NCBI GenBank assembly: GCA_963735495.1
Contig: CAVTLG010000006.1
Location: 345,555 to 409,554 of the forward strand
DNA from: CAVTLG01 sp963735495
Lineage (GTDB): Bacteria; Chloroflexota; Ktedonobacteria; Ktedonobacterales; Ktedonobacteraceae
Direction of reading: 5' to 3'
Length of the DNA stretch: 64,000 nt
Shown here: piece by piece, positions 8,648 through 17,403 of the stretch
How positions within the stretch are numbered: the first letter of the stretch is position 1
Layout: each line of letters begins with the position of its first letter
Position numbers and translations under genes: made by a program
Notes under the pieces: generated by a model
Database searches by the model: none
The model's input: the letters and a program-made list of their open reading frames with translations, nothing else
What the model was told of the DNA's origin: nothing

Positions 8648-10264
8648 TCAGGTGCCAGCCTTTCCTTCTGTCGACAACTCTGCGTTTCTGAGGGCAAAAC
8701 GCCGAATCTTCCCCGTGGCGGTTTTAGGCAGCTCGGGTATGAACTCGATCCAACGCGGATACTTGTAGGGTGCCAGACGTGTCTTGATATCCAGTTTGAG
8801 TTCTTCGACCAGCGCTTCCGATGGCTCGTATCCCTGTTGTAGAACGATATATGCTTTGGGTTTAACCAGTCCATGCTGATCAAGGCTCTGCACAACGGCG
8901 GCTTCGAGCACCGCCGGGTGGGCGATCAGAGCGGCCTCGACCTCAAAGGGTGAAACCCACTGTCCGCTGACCTTGAGCATATCGTCGGCCCGACCACAGT
9001 ACCAGAAATATCCCTCTGTATCCTGATAGAACTTGTCTCCTGTCATAACCCAGCTACCCTGGAATACTTCTTGCGTTTTTTCATGCTTATTCCAATAGCC
9101 CGCTGCGGCACTATCTCCACGCACAAGCAGCGTGCCCATTGCGCCTGCAGGCACGTCCTGCCCCCGTTCATCTACAATGCGAGCGTCGTAGCCGGGCACC
9201 AGTTTCCCTGAACTGCCAGGTTGCACATCGTCAACTCGATTGCTGATGAACGTCTGTAACATCTCTGTAGAGCCGATGCCGTCCAGGATGGTGACATGAA
9301 ACTTCTGCTCGAAGCGCTTCAAGAGTTCGGCGGGCAAGCCTTCGCCCGCGGAGATACAGAGGCGTACCGAGGAGAAATCGAAGCGCTTTTCGACGTCGGG
9401 TAGTGCCAGCATGCTGGCATAGAGGGTCGGCGCTCCGAAGAACAGGGTAGGGCGGATGCGCTCTACTAATGTGAGGAGATTTTCGGCCAGGGGACGTCCT
9501 GGATAATAGAGCGCGCTGGCTCCAACCGAGAAGGGATAATACAGATTATTGCCCAGACCGAAAGCAAAAAAAAGCTTCGATGCAGAGAAGGTGATATCGT
9601 CTTCGCGGATACCAAGGATGGCTTTGCCAAATAATTCGGCGCAACAGGTCATGTCATGCTGTAAATGAATGCACCCCTTTGGCGTACCCGTCGTGCCAGA
9701 ACTGTAGAGCCAGAAAGCACTATCGTCCTTGCTCGTCTGCGCCGCTGGTAAGTGTGCAGATGCGCGATCTGTCAGGTGTGCGAAATCGTGTAGCGTGGAT
9801 GTTTCTCGTTCGCCGTTCTCCTCAAGTCCGATGACAATGACGTGGCGTAGATAGCGCAACTGCGGCAGGATGGGTTGTAGTGGCTGCCAGAGTGCAGCAT
9901 GAATGCAGAGTACCTTTGCTCGGCAATCATTGAGCAGATAGAGATAGTCAATGGGACGCAGCGTCGTATTGAGTGGCACAGGGACAACTCCAGTCTTGAT
10001 GGTGCCAAAAAATGTTGCCGCGAACTGCGGAGAATCCAGCAGAATGAGCGCTACGCGTTGTTCGATTTCGACACCCAGGTCGAGCAAGCCGTTGCCAATA
10101 CGGTTAGCAAGCTCTGCGATTTCTGCATAGGAATAGGTCTTTCCCTCGTGATAAAGCGCGATTTTTGCGCCGCGTCCCTCGACTAGATGGCGATCCAGAA
10201 AGGCGCTTGCCGCGTTAAACTGCTCTGGGAGAGGGGATAAAGCAATTGGCGTCTCCAGAGACAT
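8648..10264 (-). CDS. Benzoate-CoA ligase family acyl-CoA synthetase
   Basis: About 538 residues of the AMP-forming adenylate superfamily. Motifs are YSSGTTGTPKG (phosphate loop), ISAGEGLPAELL, DGIGSTEM, TGDKFYQD, and the catalytic lysine in KTATGKIRRF near the end. The overall pattern (FGLGNNLYYPFSVGASA) is that of benzoate and hydroxybenzoate CoA ligases. It would activate an aromatic acid with ATP and CoA. It is last in the minus-strand gentisate cluster, so salicylate or a related acid is a fair guess at substrate, by analogy with actinomycete salicylyl-CoA pathways. AAGGAG sits seven bases before the ATG at 10264; the ATG at 10294 is disfavoured. Confidence 0.85.
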   Translation of the reverse strand: MSLETPIALSPLPEQFNAASAFLDRHLVEGRGAKIALYHEGKTYSYAEIAELANRIGNGLLDLGVEIEQRVALILLDSPQFAATFFGTIKTGVVPVPLNTTLRPIDYLYLLNDCRAKVLCIHAALWQPLQPILPQLRYLRHVIVIGLEENGERETSTLHDFAHLTDRASAHLPAAQTSKDDSAFWLYSSGTTGTPKGCIHLQHDMTCCAELFGKAILGIREDDITFSASKLFFAFGLGNNLYYPFSVGASALYYPGRPLAENLLTLVERIRPTLFFGAPTLYASMLALPDVEKRFDFSSVRLCISAGEGLPAELLKRFEQKFHVTILDGIGSTEMLQTFISNRVDDVQPGSSGKLVPGYDARIVDERGQDVPAGAMGTLLVRGDSAAAGYWNKHEKTQEVFQGSWVMTGDKFYQDTEGYFWYCGRADDMLKVSGQWVSPFEVEAALIAHPAVLEAAVVQSLDQHGLVKPKAYIVLQQGYEPSEALVEELKLDIKTRLAPYKYPRWIEFIPELPKTATGKIRRFALRNAELSTEGKAGT

Positions 10265-10390
10265 GCATCTCACTCCTTCTTTGAGTGGGCGCATCGCCAG
10301 AATGGCGTGGATCTCCGTCCATGAGGGGACGTTTTCCCCAGCTTTGAGCCGTACCTTCTGACAATACGCGTCTATCTTAATACTACAATA

Positions 10391-11626
10391 CTAATATTTG
10401 CTCGAAGCCTGCTTGATGGGACCGGAACGAGGCCCATACGGACCGGAATCGAGCCAGAATCCGGCGCGTTTCCAGTAAGGTGCTATCAACGCGGCTAGCG
10501 AACGCCTGACTTCCATGATCCGGCTCTGTTTCTGGAGGTGTGCCAGGGCCTGTGCAGCGGCGTCACGATTGTATTCGGCGGCGGCGCGACGTATGCGCGC
10601 AAACTCCTTGATCGCGGCTTGTGCCTCGGTGGGATCGGCTGCTTTAAGGGCGGTATCAATGGCGCTCGCGGCGGCGGCGGCGTCGGCGATCCCCGAGTTC
10701 ATGCCGCGAGCGCCAAATGGCGCGAAGAGATGGGCGGCTTCTCCGATCAGCAGTACGCGGTTGTGGGCATCGGTGAAGTCGCGCGCGAGTACTTGCATGA
10801 ACTGGTAGGTCGATACCCAGGTGATGCGGTCGGCGTAGGCGGCAGGTACCACTTGTGGCAACCACTGGCGCGCGCCCTCGGTTCCGCTGAATGCTTGTGG
10901 GTCATCATCATCATTGCACTGGAGGTCGATGCGCCAGCCACCGACGAAGGGCACGAGCAATACGTTGCGTTGACCGATGCGGGGATGTCCGTAGTGGAAG
11001 ACGCGCGCTACCTCCATCGGGTGGTCAGGGTCCTCGGCTACATCCACCACAATGTACGAGTTCTTGGAGCGGTTGCCCTCCATCGGGATGTCCAGGGCTT
11101 TTCTGACAGTTGAGCGAGCGCCGTCTGCGCCTATCAAGTAGTCTGCAGTCCAGGTCTGGCCCGCCTCGGTTGAGGCCGTCACCCCGTTCTCCGTTGTCTC
11201 AATCCCATGTACTGGTGTGTTCCAGGCGAACGTGACACCGGCTGCTTTACAGCCGTCGAGCAGGTAGCGCTCGATCTCGACCTGGGGCAGGCTTGAAAAA
11301 GGTGGTAGGCTGTGTGGAGCGGGCGCGGGATAGTGGCGCACAAAGACCTGTCTGCCGTGCCAGAATGTACGCTTGGTGGGCCAGACCAGCCCATGCGCCG
11401 CGATCTCCTGACCCAGCCCGGGCCGGAATGCTTCGAGCAATTTTAGTGACTCTTGATGCACAAAAATAGCCCGGCTGCCGGGCCTACTGCGGCCCTCCGG
11501 TTCGGCCTCAAGGATGGTCACGGCGCGCCCGCGCGCCCGCAGGGCCTGGGCCACACTTAAGCCAACTGGCCCTGCTCCGACGACCAGAACCTCGCTATGC
11601 GTTGATTGAGGTTCAGTATTCTTCAT
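10391..11626 (-). CDS. FAD-dependent aromatic monooxygenase
   Basis: 411 residues of the p-hydroxybenzoate hydroxylase fold. VVGAGPVGLSVAQAL is the dinucleotide-binding start, LIGADGARSTVRK the DG motif, and VLLIGEAAHLFAPFGARGMN the second FAD site, with Glu in place of the usual Asp. These enzymes use NAD(P)H and oxygen to hydroxylate an aromatic ring. Beside gentisate dioxygenase, a 6-hydroxylase (3-hydroxybenzoate to gentisate) or a 5-hydroxylase acting on salicylate or its CoA ester would make sense; the sequence alone does not decide. GAAGGAG precedes the ATG. Confidence 0.87.
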   Translation of the reverse strand: MKNTEPQSTHSEVLVVGAGPVGLSVAQALRARGRAVTILEAEPEGRSRPGSRAIFVHQESLKLLEAFRPGLGQEIAAHGLVWPTKRTFWHGRQVFVRHYPAPAPHSLPPFSSLPQVEIERYLLDGCKAAGVTFAWNTPVHGIETTENGVTASTEAGQTWTADYLIGADGARSTVRKALDIPMEGNRSKNSYIVVDVAEDPDHPMEVARVFHYGHPRIGQRNVLLVPFVGGWRIDLQCNDDDDPQAFSGTEGARQWLPQVVPAAYADRITWVSTYQFMQVLARDFTDAHNRVLLIGEAAHLFAPFGARGMNSGIADAAAAASAIDTALKAADPTEAQAAIKEFARIRRAAAEYNRDAAAQALAHLQKQSRIMEVRRSLAALIAPYWKRAGFWLDSGPYGPRSGPIKQASSKY

Positions 11627-11654
11627 CTTGTCTCCTTCAATTCATAGAATCTCC

Positions 11655-11890
11655 CGGGTAGGGGCGTGTCCTTGCGACCGCCCTGGTGGCTCGCATCGTG
11701 GCCACCAGGGCGCACGCGAGGTGGCGCCCCTACCCGGATCATGGGCGATGGCAATGCCGCCAGGGCGCACGCGAGGTGGCGCCCCTACCCGGATCATGGG
11801 CGATGGCAATGCCGCCAGGGCGCACGCGAGGTGACGCCCCTACCCGGATCATGGGCGATGGCAATGCCGCCAGGCGTACGCGAGGTGATA
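11655..11890. repeat. GGGTAGGGGCGT palindrome amplified as a 55-base tandem array
   Basis: The 5' edge is a standard copy of the dispersed palindrome (GGGTAGGGGCGT ... ACGCCCCTACCC type). Its right half, containing CGCACGCGAGGTGGCGCCCC then TACCCGGATCATGGGCGATG, is repeated at 11711, 11766 and 11821 with a 55-base period, plus a decayed fourth copy at 11875. It fills the gap between the dioxygenase and monooxygenase genes. Confidence 0.9.
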
Positions 11891-11893
11891 CCT

Positions 11894-13012
11894 CTACGCG
11901 AGCTTATGCTGGAACGTATCCGTGACCGGCTGATGTCCCTGGTTCTCAGTGTACGCCTGTTCCCGATACTTGTGCAGTAACGTGAGCAGGGGCGTGTCGT
12001 GCATAGAGAAGAGGATAGCGCGGTTCTGTGGCGAGAGGTTATGATGCTCGTGCCAGGCCCAGCTAGGTAGTACGAAGAAATCCCCTTGCTGCCACGCGAA
12101 GCGCACGCCATTAATAATGGTCTCGCCCGTGCCCTCGAAGACGTGGTAGACCGTGCTGCCAACGTGGCGATGTGCCTGCGTCTGTATGCCTGGTCGCAAC
12201 ATTTGTATCCAGCAGGTGAAGGATTGCATCACCGGACCGCCAGACTGTGGATTGACGTATTCCAGCACGACATCGTCGAATGGACTGGCTTCCACCTGTG
12301 CTAGGTTAGTCAGTGCGCGCTCGGTATCGGCCCATTTGTAGGTATGCATTGGGGGATAGTCGGTTGAACGCCTCTCCCAGGCCGGTCGCAACTGACCGAC
12401 ACCGTATTTGAGCACTGTGCCGTTGATGACTTCGGTCACTTCCTGCGCTTTGTGCGGATAGGGTTCAAAAAAGCTAGCGTCCAGGAAGTTATTGATCGGA
12501 ATGTCTAACCCATCCATCCAGACGGCGGGTTCATCTGCTTTACTACCATGGTCGTGCCAGAGCCAGGGGGCTGTCAGCACAAAGTCTCCGCGCTCAAGAA
12601 AGACGCGATCACCCTCAACTGTGCTCCACGAACCACTTCCGTTGATGATAAAGCGGATGGCCTGTGAAGTATGGCGATGCGCTGGAGCGATCTCGTGGCC
12701 ATTGAGCCATTGTATGGCGGCCCATAATGTCTGCGTGGCATATGGCAGGCCGTTTAAGCCGGGGTTTGAGAGCGCGATAGCTCGTCGATCACCCCCACGA
12801 TCAATGGGGACGAGCTGGCCTGAACGCTGGGCAATCTCATGGAGCGTTTCCCACTTCCAGAGCCAGGGGATCACTTTGGGCTGCGGTTGGACTGTCATGA
12901 GCGCTTCTTCGATCTTCCACAGCGGCGTGAGGGATTGTGTCTGCATGTCATTATAGAGTTGACTGACTGCGGACTCAGTATTTGTGGCTTGTTGTGCATG
13001 TCGTTCAATCAT
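11894..13012 (-). CDS. Gentisate 1,2-dioxygenase
   Basis: About 372 residues with two cupin domains. The first holds HEIAPAHRHTSQAIRFII and the second AHRHVGSTVYHVFEGTG with a later PSWAWHEHHN. The N-terminal cupin of gentisate dioxygenases binds Fe(II) through the HRH pair; the second is similar here. The enzyme opens gentisate to maleylpyruvate in the cytosol. Downstream partners fit: a DinB-fold maleylpyruvate isomerase-like gene and an FAH-family hydrolase lie just before it in the same direction. Start: ATG at 13012 with AGAAGGA at good distance, rather than a GTG at 13048. Confidence 0.9.
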   Translation of the reverse strand: MIERHAQQATNTESAVSQLYNDMQTQSLTPLWKIEEALMTVQPQPKVIPWLWKWETLHEIAQRSGQLVPIDRGGDRRAIALSNPGLNGLPYATQTLWAAIQWLNGHEIAPAHRHTSQAIRFIINGSGSWSTVEGDRVFLERGDFVLTAPWLWHDHGSKADEPAVWMDGLDIPINNFLDASFFEPYPHKAQEVTEVINGTVLKYGVGQLRPAWERRSTDYPPMHTYKWADTERALTNLAQVEASPFDDVVLEYVNPQSGGPVMQSFTCWIQMLRPGIQTQAHRHVGSTVYHVFEGTGETIINGVRFAWQQGDFFVLPSWAWHEHHNLSPQNRAILFSMHDTPLLTLLHKYREQAYTENQGHQPVTDTFQHKLA

Positions 13013-13097
13013 TGTCTCGTTCCTTCTTTCCAAATCGAGGAGTCGCACAACGCTGTGCAGACGTACTGTGAACGTTCGTAACGCTTCAGGATGGGAA

Positions 13098-13181
13098 CGA
13101 CAACCGCAAGGGATTGTCGCTACGCGTGGTGGATGCCGATGGGTCTCCTCCGACGCGTAGCGGCGGGGCTTGCCCCCGCCG
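13098..13181. repeat. Paired hairpin repeat (CGCGTAGCG family)
   Basis: The left unit at 13098-13126 is a 29-base hairpin (CGACAACCGCAAGGGATTGT... ending CTACGCG). The right unit at 13154-13181 begins CGCGTAGCGG and folds on GGCGGGG/CCCCGCC. The left unit is the exact reverse complement of the 29 bases at 47948-47976 inside the GH2 gene. It lies in the 200-base gap between the DinB-like gene and the dioxygenase. Confidence 0.8.
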
Positions 13182-13236
13182 ATATCCTGCTGCTATAACG
13201 CACTACAAGGTCGTGAAACATGCTCAGGCTGCTCTC

Positions 13237-13714
13237 CTATGAGAGAAGATTGCTTGATTGCTTAACATGCGCCTGGTCGTGATCAACGATGAAGTGATCA
13301 ATGAAGTAGCCCAGAGTCTGAGCACCATACTTTATATGCGTCACTGGCTTTTGGAGATCAGCGTCGTTTATCTGCTCTAATAGTTGAAGGAGCTGATCAT
13401 GGCTTCTGGTGAGCTTGTCCAGAATGAGTGAGCGCGTATCATGACCATGGTCATGAACGTTCTGGATGCGCTGGGGATCGGTAATCGTGCGGCCAAGGGC
13501 AATATCAGGTCCATCCAGGCCCTTGCGCGCCTCTGCGCCGAAGAAACTCACGCGCCTCTGCGATGTGGACCAGGTTCTCGGCTATGCTCCACTCGTGTTC
13601 GCCCAGATGCTCGTATAAAGTGCTATCGTCAGCTTTGTGCAGGATATCGAGCAATGCCTGCTGACTCTGGCGTAGCGTTGCTCGCATTTGACTCAAGGTA
13701 TGTTGTTCCGTCAT
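13237..13714 (-). pseudogene. DinB-fold protein, likely maleylpyruvate isomerase-like, frameshifted
   Basis: Two overlapping frames make one DinB/mycothiol-type four-helix protein of about 155 residues. The first half (MTEQHTLSQMRATLRQSQQ to HEWSIAENLVHIAEAREF) is read from 13714. The second half (FFGAEARKGLDGPDIALG to HFIVDHDQAHVKQ) is read in the +1 frame. Removing one T from the TTT run near 13544-13546 joins them. The first half has HEWS and H-I-A-E-A; the second has DHDQAH, the metal-histidine pattern of the family. Between gentisate dioxygenase and an FAH hydrolase it would isomerise maleylpyruvate to fumarylpyruvate. The break may be a sequencing error. Confidence 0.7.
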
Positions 13715-13737
13715 TGGTCACTTCCTTATACCCATAG

Positions 13738-13786
13738 GCATTCAGAAACGCCACTGTCGTGGCTAGCCTTCGGCTCATCTGAATGC
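13738..13786 (-). repeat. 49-base three-way-junction element, copy 1
   Basis: Outer arms GCATTCAGA/TCTGAATGC enclose two short hairpins, AGCC-GAA-GGCT and GCCAC-GACA-GTGGC, giving a predicted three-way junction. The 49 bases are identical, inverted, to 36768-36816, and similarity continues about ten bases on each side. It lies 35 bases after the FAH stop and 24 bases before the DinB-like ATG, oriented as a leader of the latter. Confidence 0.8.
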
Positions 13787-13820
13787 AAGGCAATATCGCT
13801 TTCAAAGCGTCTCTTCGTCA

Positions 13821-14768
13821 CTATTCTTTTGTGCTCCGAGGCGCGATAACCGGATTTTCGAGTATCCCCAACTCGGCAATCTCTACCCGTACAACATCGC
13901 CAGGCTTGAGAAATACTTGTGGGTCGCGGGCATCGCCAACGCCGCCCGGTGTCCCGGTGGCGATGATGTCTCCCGGCTCCAGGGTCATGATCTGCGAAAT
14001 ATAGGACAGGATGGTGGGGATGGTGAAAATGAAATCGCCGGTATTGGCGTGCTGCATGACTTCACCGTTGAGCCGCAGGGTAATGTCGAGCGCTTGCGGA
14101 TCACGCACTTCGTCGGCTGTGACAAGCGCTGGACCGATTGGACCTGTGCCATCGAAGGTTTTGCCTTGCAACCATTGGATCGTGCGCTTTTGATAGTCAC
14201 GTACGGAGACATCGTTGAAGACTGTGTAGCCTGCAAGATAGTCAAAAGCTTCCTCCGTCTGAGGAATATCTTTCCCCACACGACCAACTACCAGGGCCAG
14301 TTCGGCCTCGTAATCCACTTGCCGCGAGATCTTTGGCAAGACGAGTGGCTGGCGATGACCGATCAGTGTATTCGCAAACTTGGCGAAGAGCACTGGATAG
14401 GGTGGTATGGGTCGGCCCATCTCCATGACGTGGCGACGGTAGTTGTGGCCCAGGCAGATGATTTTGCCGGGACGCAGAATTGGTGGGAGCAGGCTCACCT
14501 CGTCGATGGCGTGGACCAGACCTCTGCGTGTCAGTTGCGTAAGTTGTTCAGGGGTGGAAGCAAAGGCCACAACCTGCGGGACGAGCGCTCTGGTCGCCTC
14601 GTCAGCCTGCAACAGCGCGAGCACGCTATTCGGCAGCGACTCTGGAGCCGCTGGGCCATTGGCTGACTGTTGCCAGACGTCATACGCGCCAGCAAGGTCG
14701 ATAATCTGTGTATGAACAAGCACTCCTACACGAGGGGTATTATTCGTGGTAAAAGTTACGAAGCGCAT
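13821..14768 (-). CDS. Fumarylacetoacetate hydrolase-family enzyme (likely fumarylpyruvate hydrolase)
   Basis: About 315 residues. The family signature is clear: KIICLGHNYRRHVMEMG, PVLFAKFANTLIG, then VDYEAELALVVGR with acidic metal ligands, FNDVSVRDYQ and TGTPGGVGDARDP. In the gentisate pathway this family hydrolyses fumarylpyruvate to fumarate and pyruvate. It is the most upstream enzyme gene of the cluster; the IS element now lies between it and the IclR gene. Start at 14768 (MRFVTFTTN) because GGGAG lies seven bases before the ATG. Confidence 0.87.
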   Translation of the reverse strand: MRFVTFTTNNTPRVGVLVHTQIIDLAGAYDVWQQSANGPAAPESLPNSVLALLQADEATRALVPQVVAFASTPEQLTQLTRRGLVHAIDEVSLLPPILRPGKIICLGHNYRRHVMEMGRPIPPYPVLFAKFANTLIGHRQPLVLPKISRQVDYEAELALVVGRVGKDIPQTEEAFDYLAGYTVFNDVSVRDYQKRTIQWLQGKTFDGTGPIGPALVTADEVRDPQALDITLRLNGEVMQHANTGDFIFTIPTILSYISQIMTLEPGDIIATGTPGGVGDARDPQVFLKPGDVVRVEIAELGILENPVIAPRSTKE

Positions 14769-14886
14769 ATATGACTCCCATGTATGATAAGAAAATAAAC
14801 GTAACTGTGAGTGTGATGTGCTATTAATGTGTACGTGCACCCACTACGCGAAGGCACCAATTCCAACACATGCGTAGGTTCCAACG

Positions 14887-14975
14887 GGTAGGGGCGTGTC
14901 CTTGCGACCGCCCTGGTGGCCAATGCGACCGTCCTGGGGTCAGGGTGCAAGGGAGAGCCAGGGCGCACGCAAGGT
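14887..14975. repeat. GGGTAGGGGCGT palindrome interrupted by the IS
   Basis: This left part of a dispersed palindrome (GGGTAGGGGCGTGTCCTTGC ...) continues at 16534-16554 (CGCAAGGTGACGCCCCTACC...) beyond the IS element. Removing the IS and one copy of the 8-base CGCAAGGT restores a normal repeat. Confidence 0.85.
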
Positions 14976-16533
14976 CTGTCTTTTACCCACAATTTTCTAT
15001 TCGAGTGAGAGTTGAGAGGCTAGGTGAACCCCTTCGATGAGAGTTTGGATGTATAACCATCCTTTCCAAAGGGTTTTCCAACCTGGCTCTCCATCTCCCT
15101 TGCGTCCCAAATACCCACCCGCCTGAGCGATGCGGTGCCAGCATCGTTGCGTGGTCAACCGTTGAGCAGAAACGTGGGCCAGATGCGCCACGACTTTGAC
15201 CACATCCGCTGGCAGGACTTCCTGGGCAGGCCGCTCGGGCTCCTGGCGGGCCACGTCTCGTAATTGTAAGAGGCGCACGGCTAAGGGAGCCAGAAAACCC
15301 CAACAAGGTGCGCAATCCCTCATAGGTTTGCACCTGACGTGCCTCAATCTGACAGCCCGTTTTGAGACATTGGTGATAATCCTCCACGATCCAGCGCATG
15401 CGATACCATTCGACCCGCTCCCAGGCGTCCTCTTCGTTCTGGACTGCCACCGAGGTTACCAGCAGCCATTCGAGCGCCTCTTGCCCTTCTGGTGGGTTGG
15501 CTTCCCAGGTTCTGACCACGGTGACCACCAGTGGCACCTCTCCTTTGCCTGCTGGCCCATCGGGAGGCCAGAGCCGGAGCGTTCCCCAACTGATGCTCAG
15601 GTGGGCTGCTCGTTGCTTGCGCTTGTGATTGCCATCCAACTGGATCGTGTCTTGCCCCATCGATGGCCAACTTCTCACCTCCTCGAAGAGATGCTGGGTG
15701 GGCTCTTGTCCGGCTGGTCGCTTCTTTCCATGACGAAGCGCTCCGGGGGAAAGCGGGGTCTCGGCTTGATCCACCCGCAGATCCACTCTCCGATCATGCT
15801 GCACGCGCACCTCAAAGCCACCGTTCTGCTTGAGACACGCTCGCAAAAACGCAAAGATATCACTGCCTCGGTCCCCCACATGAATATATTCACATCCTGT
15901 TGGTGCCTCCCCGATCTGCTGTGCTTGTCGTTGCCAGACCTCCGCTTCTTTCTGTTTGCGCTTGCCTCGCTGGTGACTCGTTTCTCCGGCTGGAGCGGGC
16001 TGTCGCAAAAACGCTTCCTGGGTGGCTATGCCCAGCACTTGCCTATTGCTCGGGTCCACCGCCAGCACCGTTTGCAGCAGGTAGCCCTGATGGCTCCCAT
16101 TGCCGATGGGGCCCAATCCACTCGTTTTGGGATGGTGCGCATAATCCACTTCCGTCATATCTTGGATCAGCAAGACCCGCTTGCGTTGCTGCATCCGCTC
16201 TTTCGTCTGCTGCTCATGTGGCTCCATCAGTTGTTCATAGCTCGTCTTCGCACTCTCCAAGAAGCGGTACCCTGCTTTCGTCGCTGCTTGCCCTCCCAAT
16301 TGTTTGGGCAATGAACCCATCGGATCTCGTGCCAGTGCACTTGCCATCTTCACGGCTCGTTGCGTTCGCCGTTCATCTTCCAGCCGCACCGATCCATACG
16401 TCATCACTGCCCATTCCGTTGCACTTTCCCTTCCACTCCATTCCATCTTTTCTCGCCTTTCCTCTTTCTTTCTCTTCTTTCCCTCCTCTCATTCTACCAT
16501 TCTTTGTACTTGAACGTTGTGGGTAAAAGACAG
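14976..16533 (-). mobile_element. IS4-superfamily, Tn5/IS50-like insertion sequence
   Basis: 1558 bases bounded by perfect 17-base terminal inverted repeats, CTGTCTTTTACCCACAA, at 14976-14992 and 16517-16533. The flanks carry an 8-base direct repeat, CGCAAGGT (14968-14975 and 16534-16541), as expected for a target duplication. It holds one transposase gene, now frameshifted. Intact TIRs and target duplication indicate a fairly recent insertion. Confidence 0.92.
14997..16446 (-). pseudogene. Tn5-like transposase, frameshifted in its last quarter
   Basis: The N-terminal part (YGSVRLEDERRTQRAVKMAS, KAGYRFLES) matches the DNA-binding start of Tn5-type transposases. The DDE residues sit in LLIQDMTEVDY, HVGDRGSDIF and the Y-x2-R-x3-E-x6-K motif YRMRWIVEDYHQCLKTG. 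After EGLRTLLGF the frame moves: the natural continuation LAPLAVRLLQLRDV ... QAGGYLGRKGDGEPGW is read +1 and stops at 14997. The uncorrected frame stops at 14983 inside the left TIR. Deleting one base from the GGGGTTTT run (15294-15301) repairs it. The shift is +1, unlike the -1 slippage typical of IS elements, so decay or read error is more likely than programmed frameshifting. Confidence 0.85.
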
Positions 16534-16578
16534 CGCAAGGTGACGCCCCTACCCAGTTCGAACCATGGCTTGCTGGCA

Positions 16579-17403
16579 TTACTTCGGTTCTAATGCATGA
16601 GCGATATTTTCCGCTTCGATACGTAACACACGCCCGGCATCTTGCAATGCATCAGTGGTGAAGTGAGATGTAAAACCCAGCGCGCACAACGATGCAATGA
16701 ATGATCCATCCGCGCCCGTGATGGGAACCGCTATCGCGTTGACGCCCCCGATGTACTCGCCGCGATCAATACCCATGCCGATCTCCGCAGTTTCCTGTAT
16801 AGCCGCAAGAAACTGCTCAGAATCAGTCAACGAGTGTTCGGTAAAACGCGGCAGGCTATGATTTTGTAGCCAGTACCGCCGTCGCTCTAGCGGCCAGTAA
16901 GCAAAGACCAGACGTGCAACGGCCCCTGCTGGCAGAGGTATCCTGGTGCCGCGTGGGACGGAGACGTGTGGGAAAAGGTGTTCACCTCCGGCTTCAACGG
17001 ACTCGATAACATGGATACTCTCGTTTTCGAGGCGCGCTAAAAAGATCGTCTCTCCAATCTGGGCGACAAGACGTTGCATAGCTGGCAGTGCCAGACGTCG
17101 CAATCCCACCCCGCGCGCGCCTATGGCCAGCTTATAGATGCGCGGCCCAAGTACGTAGAAGCGCTCTTCCTGTAATGAGACGACCCCGCAACCTTCAAGC
17201 ATCTTGAGTAGTCGATGCATGCTGCCTTTGCTTACGTTAAGTGTGCGCGCAAGTTCTGAGAGCGCCATCCCCTGCTCTGACACCATGAGAAGGTTGAGCA
17301 ATTGGAAGGCGCGCTCCATAATAGAGGCGGGAGCAACTCCATCAGCGCGAGTATCCAACTCTTCGTCTTCTGGTTCCATATTTTGTAGATCGAGTTCCTT
17401 CAT
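16579..17403 (-). CDS. IclR-family transcriptional regulator
   Basis: About 274 residues. The winged helix-turn-helix spans MALSELARTLNVSKGSMHRL LKMLEGCG, and the C-terminal ligand domain runs from LRRLALPAMQRLV to IAVPITGADGSFIASL, the classic IclR layout. IclR proteins often control aromatic ring-cleavage operons. Here it heads the gentisate cluster, although an IS now sits between. Start is uncertain: ATG at 17403 (MKELDLQNMEPEDEE) lacks a clear ribosome site, 17379 is an alternative, and a frame to 17475 adds an unlikely leader. Confidence 0.87.
   Translation of the reverse strand: MKELDLQNMEPEDEELDTRADGVAPASIMERAFQLLNLLMVSEQGMALSELARTLNVSKGSMHRLLKMLEGCGVVSLQEERFYVLGPRIYKLAIGARGVGLRRLALPAMQRLVAQIGETIFLARLENESIHVIESVEAGGEHLFPHVSVPRGTRIPLPAGAVARLVFAYWPLERRRYWLQNHSLPRFTEHSLTDSEQFLAAIQETAEIGMGIDRGEYIGGVNAIAVPITGADGSFIASLCALGFTSHFTTDALQDAGRVLRIEAENIAHALEPK

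Noticed and set aside
7855..8895. Long minus-strand frame opposite the TetR gene
   Set aside because: Its product is Arg/Ser/His-rich with no domain, and it overlaps both the TetR gene and the CoA ligase, which are clear.
11655..11890. CRISPR array
   Set aside because: The 55-base units are contiguous and repeat their whole length, so there are no unique spacers; no cas gene is in the window.
15196..16314. Long plus-strand open frame of 372 codons across the IS
   Set aside because: It is the antisense shadow of the transposase; the minus-strand product has all catalytic motifs and matches the TIR boundaries.
16551..16566. tRNA T-arm-like GTTCGAACC
   Set aside because: No acceptor or anticodon stem around it; it is the edge of a dispersed repeat.
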